Assembly: GCA_964407495.1 (NCBI GenBank)
Contig: CAYOVP010000068.1
Coordinates: forward strand, 1-9,414
Reading direction: 5' to 3'
From: JAJRZX01 sp964407495
GTDB taxonomy: Bacteria > Desulfobacterota > GWC2-55-46 > JADFVP01
Length of the DNA: 9,414 nucleotides
Part shown: one piece after another, positions 5,773-9,414 of the stretch
Layout of the letters: every line of letters starts with the position of its first letter
Numbering within the stretch: position 1 is the first letter of the stretch
Program-made: the position numbers and the translations under genes
Notes under the pieces: generated by a model
What the model was told of the DNA's origin: nothing
What the model saw: the letters and a program-made list of their open reading frames with translations, nothing else
The model's database searches: none

Positions 5773-6108
5773 TCATCTTCCCTCGTCCAGCACGATGGTG
5801 ATGTGGCTGGTGCGTTTTCTTATGGTAACGCCTCTGCCCATGGCCCTTGCGCGCATGCGTTTTTGCGTGGGGCCCTGGTCTACATAGGCCTTTTTCACGT
5901 ACAAACTGTCTATATCGAGGTGAAAGGTATTCTCCGCGTTGGCCATGGCGCTCTTCAGCACCTTTGCCACGGTGCGGCTCACAGCCTTCTTGGAGTTGTT
6001 GAGCTGGGCCAGCGCCTCCTCTACCTTTCTTCCGCGGATAAGGTCCACCACGAGGCGGGCCTTCTGCGCAGAGACCCTTACATATTTTGCCGTGGCCTGA
6101 GCCTCCAT
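5773..6108 (-). CDS. rplV: 50S ribosomal protein L22
   Basis: L22 lines the nascent peptide exit tunnel. The 111-residue product has the globular part YVRVSAQKARLVVDLIRG (about 9-26), VEEALAQLNNSKKAVSRTVAKVL (about 29-51) and SAMANAENTFHLDIDSLYV (about 53-71). The long tunnel hairpin GPTQKRMRARAMGRGVTIRK (about 79-98) follows and looks intact, with no insertion or deletion of the type linked to macrolide resistance. The ATG (6106-6108) follows the rpsS stop by 1 nt (TAAGATG), with GGAGG in the last rpsS codons. Confidence 0.98.
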   Translation of the reverse strand: MEAQATAKYVRVSAQKARLVVDLIRGRKVEEALAQLNNSKKAVSRTVAKVLKSAMANAENTFHLDIDSLYVKKAYVDQGPTQKRMRARAMGRGVTIRKRTSHITIVLDEGR

Positions 6109-6109
6109 C

Positions 6110-6388
6110 TTATCTACCTCCGCGCGATTTCTTCAGTGCCGCGTGTCCATGGAAGGTCCTCGTGGGAGAGAACTCTCCGAGTTTGTGACCAACCATATTC
6201 TCGGTGATAAAGACTGGTATGAACTTTTTCCCGTTGTGCACGGCTATGGTAAGGCCCACCATCTCGGGCGTTATCATGGACCGGCGCGACCATGTCTTTA
6301 TTACCTTCTTCGAGCCGCTCGCCACTGCGGCGGCCACTTTCTTTTCGAGATGCCCGTCAATGAATGGGCCTTTTTTGAGGGAACGCAA
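6110..6388 (-). CDS. rpsS: 30S ribosomal protein S19 (TTG start)
   Basis: S19 sits in the 30S head with S13 near the A site. The 92-residue product has MRSLKKGPFIDGHLEKKV at the start, TWSRRSMITPEMVGLTIAVH (about 32-51), NGKKFIPVFITENMVGHKLGEF (about 52-73), and SPTRTFHGHAALKKSRGGR at the end. The TTG start (6386-6388) directly abuts the rplB TAA stop. AGGAGG (6395-6400), encoded within the last L2 codons, lies 6 nt upstream. The residues after TTG match the family start, so no upstream ATG is being missed. Confidence 0.97.
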   Translation of the reverse strand: MRSLKKGPFIDGHLEKKVAAAVASGSKKVIKTWSRRSMITPEMVGLTIAVHNGKKFIPVFITENMVGHKLGEFSPTRTFHGHAALKKSRGGR

Positions 6389-7210
6389 TTACTTCCTCCT
6401 GTTAAGGATATACTTGTCCGAGGTCTTTTTCCTTCGTGTCTTGTATCCCTTTGTGGGCACTCCCCAGGGGCTCGTGGGATGGTTTCCGCCCTTGCTCCTG
6501 CCCTCGCCGCCGCCGTGGGGGTGGTCGACGGGGTTCATGGCTATGCCCCTGACGCCCGGGAGCCTGCCGAGCCAGCGGACACGACCGGCCTTTCCGTAGG
6601 AGATGTTTTCCTTGTCCAGGTTACCCACCTGGCCTATGGTGGCCACGCAGACCTGGGGTATGAGGCGGACCTCTCCGGAGGGGAGTTTTATGGTGGCCGT
6701 GGTGCCCTCGCGGGCCATGAGTTGGGCGTAGCCGCCGGCCCCGCGCACAAGTTGGCCTCCCTTTCCGGGCTTCATCTCGATATTGTGTATGAACGTACCA
6801 AGGGGTATGTTCTGTATTCTCATGGCATTGCCGGGCTTTATCTCGGCCTTCTCGTCCGAGACGACGGTGTCTCCCACCTTGAGGAGGTGGGGTGCCAGGA
6901 TATACCTCTTCTCGCCGTCGGCATAATGGAGGAGTGCGATATTGGCGCTCCTGTTGGGGTCGTACTCGATGGCCGCAACGCGCGCCGGAACACCGAACTT
7001 GTCCCTCTTGAAGTCTATTATGCGAAGAAGTCTCTTGTGCCCTCCGCCTATCCAGCGCACGGTTATACGCCCGTTGTTGTTGCGTCCGCCGCGCTTCTTC
7101 TTTGGACGCGTAAGAGCCTTCTCGGGCCTCTTCTTGGTAAGGCCGGAAAAGTCCAGCGTAGTGCGCGTCCTCATGCCGGGTGATGTTGGTTTATATTTTT
7201 TCAGTGCCAT
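6389..7210 (-). CDS. rplB: 50S ribosomal protein L2
   Basis: L2 is a primary 23S rRNA binder needed for subunit joining and peptidyl transferase activity. The 273-residue length is standard. The product has MALKKYKPTSPGMRTRTTLDF at the N-terminus, NNNGRITVRWIGGGHKRLLR (about 44-63), the OB and SH3-like core, and the C-terminal MNPVDHPHGGGEGRSKGGNH block (225-244) with His230 and His232, in the region where E. coli His229 is important. The ATG (7208-7210) has an in-frame TGA two codons upstream, which rules out an N-terminal extension. The ribosome site is weak (AGGGAAG, distant). A 146-nt structured spacer separates it from rplW. Confidence 0.98.
   Translation of the reverse strand: MALKKYKPTSPGMRTRTTLDFSGLTKKRPEKALTRPKKKRGGRNNNGRITVRWIGGGHKRLLRIIDFKRDKFGVPARVAAIEYDPNRSANIALLHYADGEKRYILAPHLLKVGDTVVSDEKAEIKPGNAMRIQNIPLGTFIHNIEMKPGKGGQLVRGAGGYAQLMAREGTTATIKLPSGEVRLIPQVCVATIGQVGNLDKENISYGKAGRVRWLGRLPGVRGIAMNPVDHPHGGGEGRSKGGNHPTSPWGVPTKGYKTRRKKTSDKYILNRRK
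6395..6400 (-). promoter_or_regulatory. Ribosome binding site of rpsS within the end of rplB
   Basis: AGGAGG lies 6 nt before the TTG start of rpsS and overlaps the Arg-Arg codons of L2's final Asn-Arg-Arg-Lys. The coding and initiation signals are therefore shared. Confidence 0.8.
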
Positions 7211-7356
7211 TGTCTCTCACACTTCCCTGTTTTTTTTAATAACGAGCCCGCTCGAACAATGAGCGCTTCCATGCGACTCAAGCGGCCTGCGGAACGTGGC
7301 CGGAAACCCTGCGCCCAGCCGCGGGGCACGCCTGCGCGGCCCTTTTGCCAGACGGA
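7211..7356 (-). other. Structured rplW-rplB spacer
   Basis: This is the longest internal non-coding stretch in the cluster (146 nt). On the coding strand it is GC-rich and offers three non-overlapping stem-loops. GCCGCG/CGCGGC pairs 7318-7323 with 7335-7340 across an 11-nt loop. CGGCC/GGCCG surrounds a 10-nt loop, at about 7284-7303. CGCTC/GAGCG pairs 7249-7253 with 7261-7265 across 7 nt. An A8 run (7230-7237) follows before rplB. No U-run follows any stem, so a terminator is unlikely. No tRNA, no ORF with a credible start joined to rplB, and no recognised riboswitch was seen. Confidence 0.5.
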
Positions 7357-7647
7357 TCAGACACCCTCGAAGATCTCGATGCTGTCTCCTTCCTTGAGTT
7401 TTACATAGGCCTTCTTCCGCGTGGGTCTTCTGCCAGAGAAACGTCCGAGGCGCTTTACCTTACCGGCCACTCTCTGCGTATTCACGCTCAAAACCTTGAC
7501 ATTGAATATCTTCTGAACGGCCTCTTTTATATCGCCCTTGTTGGCCGCAGGGTCCACCCAGAAGACAACGCAGTTGCCCTCTGCCGAAGAAGTCATGCTC
7601 TTTTCCGTGACCACGGGCGAGAGAATTACTGAGTACAGGTCCTTCAT
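7357..7647 (-). CDS. rplW: 50S ribosomal protein L23
   Basis: L23 rings the exit tunnel mouth and is the docking site for trigger factor and SRP. The 96-residue product has the N-terminal DLYSVILSPVVTEKSM (3-18), then the core VVFWVDPAANKGDIKEAVQK (27-46) and FNVKVLSVNTQRVAGKVKR (48-66), then the tunnel loop GRFSGRRPTRKKAYVKL (68-84) and the GDSIEIFEGV end. The conserved Glu15 in the VVTEKS motif matches the chaperone-docking glutamate region. The ATG overlaps the rplD stop as ATGA (7644-7647). Confidence 0.98.
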   Translation of the reverse strand: MKDLYSVILSPVVTEKSMTSSAEGNCVVFWVDPAANKGDIKEAVQKIFNVKVLSVNTQRVAGKVKRLGRFSGRRPTRKKAYVKLKEGDSIEIFEGV

Positions 7648-8261
7648 CTTATCATTGCCTCTACTTTTTCAAGGGCCTGGCGGGTAATTACGAGTCCCTT
7701 GTACTTGAGTACGTCAAAGACATTTATGCCCACAGGGCGCACTGTCTTGTAGTCCTTGAGGTTTCTTACGGCAAGGTCCATGTTCCTCTTCCCCTCCTCT
7801 GTGACTATGAGGGCAGAGGCAAGACCGAGTGCCTTCAATACCTCAATGGCCTTCTTTGTCTTCGGCTCGTCCAGGTCCAGGGAGTCCACTACCCTGAGCC
7901 CGCCCTCGCGGAGTCTCAGCCGGATGGCCGATTTAAGGGCTTCGCGGCGGACCTTCTTTGGCACGCAGTATGAATAGTCCCGTGGCTTTGGTCCGAAGAC
8001 CGTGCCGCCGTGCCTCCAGAGGGGCGAACGGGTACTGCCGGAGCGGGCCCTGCCGGTACCCTTCTGTTTCCAGGGCTTTACGCCGCCGCCGCTTATCTCT
8101 CCCCTCGTCTTGGTGCAGGCCGTACCACGCCGCCTGCCCGCCAGTTGCATCTTCACAACTTCATAGAAGAGATGCTCACGCACCTCACCCGTATATATAT
8201 TGTCGTCGAGGGAGAGCCCTGAGACCTTTGTGCCTTCCTTGTTTAGAACATCGATATCCAT
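7644..8261 (-). CDS. rplD: 50S ribosomal protein L4
   Basis: L4 reaches into the exit tunnel and, in E. coli, represses the S10 operon at its leader. The 205-residue product has the extended loop RRRGTACTKTRGEISGGGVK (about 43-62), followed by PWKQKGTGRARSGSTRSPLW (about 63-82), HGGTVFGPKPRDYSY (about 84-98) and PKKVRREALKSAIRLRLREG (101-120). A C-terminal Rossmann-like part ends with INVFDVLKYKGLVITRQALE. The ATG (8259-8261) overlaps the rplC stop by one base (TGATG). Whether this L4 autoregulates the cluster cannot be judged; the E. coli-type leader is not recognisable in 9255-9414. Confidence 0.98.
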   Translation of the reverse strand: MDIDVLNKEGTKVSGLSLDDNIYTGEVREHLFYEVVKMQLAGRRRGTACTKTRGEISGGGVKPWKQKGTGRARSGSTRSPLWRHGGTVFGPKPRDYSYCVPKKVRREALKSAIRLRLREGGLRVVDSLDLDEPKTKKAIEVLKALGLASALIVTEEGKRNMDLAVRNLKDYKTVRPVGINVFDVLKYKGLVITRQALEKVEAMIR

Positions 8262-8917
8262 CAGGCATCCCCTTTCGCGGCAGAGGCCTTCTTGAAGGCC
8301 TTCTTTATCCTGAGTATGCTGTTGACAGAGCCTGGGACCGCGCCCTTGACGAGTATAACGCCGTCGTCAGGCCTTACTGCCACCACCTGGAGGTTCTGCG
8401 TGGTGCGTCGACGGTTCCCCATGTGTCCCGCCATCTTGAGTCCCTTCATGACGCGCGAGGGCCAGGCGCTCTGGCCGATGGAACCAGGGGCTCTGCCATG
8501 CATGGAGCCATGAGATCCGGGCCCTCCGTGAAAGCCCCATCTCTTCATGCCTCCCTGAAATCCCTTTCCCTTGGTGCGTCCCGACACATCCACGTAATCG
8601 CCGGGCTTGAAGAGGTCCTCGCACTTTATGAGGGTTCCGGGCTTGTACTCGTCGGCCTCGTCACAGCGGAACTCGCCGAGCCTTCTCAGGACCGGAGTGC
8701 CGGCCTTTGCAAAGACCGTTCTCATGGCCTTGCTCGTGTTCTTTTCCTTTTTTTCGCCCATGCCGAGTTGCACGGCCTCGTAGCCATCGCGGGCCCCTGT
8801 CTTACGGGCCACAACATAGCAGGGCCCTGTCTGTATGACCGTTACCGGCACCTGGGCTCCGTCCTCGGCAAAGACATGGGTCATGCCGATCTTTTTTCCG
8901 AATATTCCCTCTATCAT
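8261..8917 (-). CDS. rplC: 50S ribosomal protein L3
   Basis: L3 is an early 23S rRNA binder whose loop approaches the peptidyl transferase centre. The 218-residue product begins MIEGIFGKKIGMTHVFAEDG. It has QVPVTVIQTGPCYVV (22-36), KPGDYVDVSGRTKGKGFQGG (104-123), MKRWGFHGGPGSHG (124-137) and GRAPGSIGQSAWPSRVMKG (141-159). Gln149 lies where E. coli Gln150 is N5-methylated by PrmB, so the site is kept. The ATG (8915-8917) is 25 nt after rpsJ with AGGCAGGA upstream. The end overlaps rplD. Confidence 0.98.
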   Translation of the reverse strand: MIEGIFGKKIGMTHVFAEDGAQVPVTVIQTGPCYVVARKTGARDGYEAVQLGMGEKKEKNTSKAMRTVFAKAGTPVLRRLGEFRCDEADEYKPGTLIKCEDLFKPGDYVDVSGRTKGKGFQGGMKRWGFHGGPGSHGSMHGRAPGSIGQSAWPSRVMKGLKMAGHMGNRRRTTQNLQVVAVRPDDGVILVKGAVPGSVNSILRIKKAFKKASAAKGDA

Positions 8918-8942
8918 TGATCAGTCCTGCCTGAATTCCTTA

Positions 8943-9254
8943 TTAATCCAGTTTTATCTCAACGTCCACGCCGGCCGGCAGATCCAGTTTTATAAGTGCG
9001 TCCACAGTGTTCTGCGTGGGGTCCATGATATCCATTAGCCTCTTGTGCGTCCTGATCTCGAACTGCTCCCTGCTCTTCTTGTCCACATGGGGCGAGCGGA
9101 GCACACAGAACTTGTTGATTCTTGTCGGCAACGGTATGGGCCCCTTGATAGTGGCGCCTGATCTCTTAGCCGTCTCTACTATTTCCTTGACAGATCTGTC
9201 AAGCAGCCTTGAATCAAAGGCCTTGAGCCTTATTCTTATCCTCTGATTTTCCAA
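8943..9254 (-). CDS. rpsJ: 30S ribosomal protein S10 (NusE; TTG start)
   Basis: S10 belongs to the 30S head and, as NusE, also joins NusB in transcription antitermination and links NusG to the ribosome. The 103-residue product, RIRIRLKAFDSRLLDRSVKE near the N-terminus, VETAKRSGATIKGPIPLPTR (about 27-46), SPHVDKKSREQFEIRTHKRL (about 54-73) and LDLPAGVDVEIKL at the end, matches the family along its whole length. The start is TTG (9252-9254), with an in-frame TAA ten codons upstream and no ATG between, so TTG is the only plausible start. Its ribosome site is weak: TAGGG about 8 nt upstream. It opens the cluster. Confidence 0.97.
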   Translation of the reverse strand: MENQRIRIRLKAFDSRLLDRSVKEIVETAKRSGATIKGPIPLPTRINKFCVLRSPHVDKKSREQFEIRTHKRLMDIMDPTQNTVDALIKLDLPAGVDVEIKLD

Positions 9255-9322
9255 ACCGTCAACCCTATTCCTTATAATACCTTACAGTTTCTATGACCTT
9301 GCCTGTTTTTGCCCTGCCAATC

Positions 9323-9359
9323 CTGCACCTTCCTGCCCCAACTGCACCTTCCTGCCCAA
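9323..9359. repeat. Perfect tandem repeat of 19/18 bp upstream of rpsJ
   Basis: CTGCACCTTCCTGCCCCAA (9323-9341) is followed at once by CTGCACCTTCCTGCCCAA (9342-9359); the second copy lacks one C. A degenerate relative (CACCTTGCCCC, 9376-9386) lies further out. On the coding strand each copy reads as a purine-rich unit containing GGCAGGAAGGTGCAG. Confidence 0.85.
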
Positions 9360-9365
9360 CTCCGG

Positions 9366-9406
9366 CCCCCTCTGTCACCTTGCCCCTTACTGCCCCTCTA
9401 TCCCCC
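9366..9406 (-). other. Four G-runs, possible G-quadruplex
   Basis: On the coding strand, runs of 5, 4, 4 and 5 G occur (9402-9406, 9393-9396, 9383-9386, 9366-9370) with loops of 5, 6 and 12 nt. This fits a relaxed G-quadruplex pattern on the non-template strand, or in RNA if transcription starts further upstream. Folding is inferred, not shown. Confidence 0.45.
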
Positions 9407-9414
9407 AAAACTGT

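Larger units (their letters stand above)
9255..9414 (-). promoter_or_regulatory. Upstream/leader region of the S10-spc cluster
   Basis: These 160 nt have no recognisable gene. The coding strand is strongly purine-rich. From the distal end it contains four G-runs, a tandem repeat, and then an A/T-richer stretch before rpsJ. TATTAT (coding strand, 9274-9279) is a 5-of-6 match to a -10 box but has no -35 match at 16-18 nt and would leave a very short leader. TTGGCA (about 9316-9321) resembles a -35 box but lacks a good -10 partner. In many bacteria tuf lies just upstream, so the cluster may be read from a promoter outside the window. Confidence 0.3.

Noticed and set aside
6143..7183. Long plus-strand open frame (346 codons)
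   Set aside because: It is antisense to rpsS and rplB, spanning two genes, with no recognisable domain or ribosome site.
7230..7265. Rho-independent terminator made of the GC hairpin near 7243-7265 and the T8 run
   Set aside because: On the coding strand the run is A rather than U. On the plus strand the T-run precedes the stem. Neither order makes a terminator.
7211..7269. N-terminal extension of L2 from an upstream ATG
   Set aside because: An in-frame TGA lies two codons before the rplB ATG, so the frame cannot continue upstream.
7958..8920. Long plus-strand open frame (320 codons)
   Set aside because: It mirrors rplD and rplC and has a low-complexity His/Arg/Leu composition typical of an antisense shadow.
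9273..9278. Perfect TATAAT on the plus strand
   Set aside because: There is no -35 match at 16-18 nt (TCCAAA), and it would drive transcription away from the cluster into the purine/pyrimidine tract with no gene visible.
1..9414. CRISPR array, insertion sequence, tRNA or rRNA gene, or other accessory system
   Set aside because: No spaced repeats, transposase, terminal inverted repeats or RNA gene signatures were seen. The window is filled by conserved ribosomal protein genes in standard order.

Overview
The window is a bacterial S10-spc ribosomal protein gene cluster, read entirely from the minus strand (right to left). Every well-supported gene encodes a ribosomal protein. The order from right to left is rpsJ-rplC-rplD-rplW-rplB-rpsS-rplV-rpsC-rplP-rpmC-rpsQ (S10 block), then rplN-rplX-rplE-rpsN(Z)-rpsH-rplF-rplR-rpsE-rpmD-rplO (spc block). 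This is the canonical bacterial order with no gene missing, inserted or visibly broken. Twenty-one complete genes are present: 7 small-subunit and 14 large-subunit proteins. The window ends 28 bases after the rplO stop, where secY is expected; a possible TTG start abuts that stop.

Organism: certainly a bacterium, as shown by the bacterial-type L29/S17/L14/L24/L5 order and the presence of L30. Base composition is moderate to slightly GC-rich, and AGG (Arg) and ATA (Ile) codons are used freely. S14 is the short four-cysteine zinc form. The protein sequences loosely recall Nitrospirota or Desulfobacterota-type bacteria, but I cannot fix the phylum by eye.

Layout: 9255-9414 is the region upstream of rpsJ. 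It is strikingly purine-rich on the coding strand and holds a perfect 19/18-bp tandem repeat and four runs of four or more G. Most genes are packed tightly, with ATGA, GTGA, TGATG, TAATTG and TAAGTG junctions, which implies one transcript with translational coupling. Larger spacers are rplW-rplB (146 nt, GC-rich, three predicted stem-loops), rplR-rpsE (98 nt), rpmD-rplO (76 nt) and rpsH-rplF (54 nt, with a perfect 16-bp palindrome). No convincing Rho-independent terminator is visible, and no promoter can be called with confidence.

How the genes work together: the products are primary and secondary binders of 16S, 23S and 5S rRNA, made together for ribosome assembly. No defence, mobile or metabolic system is present. 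The most unusual signal is start-codon use. Five of seven small-subunit genes (S10, S19, S3, S14, S5) begin with TTG and S17 with GTG, while 13 of 14 large-subunit genes begin with ATG (L29 uses GTG).
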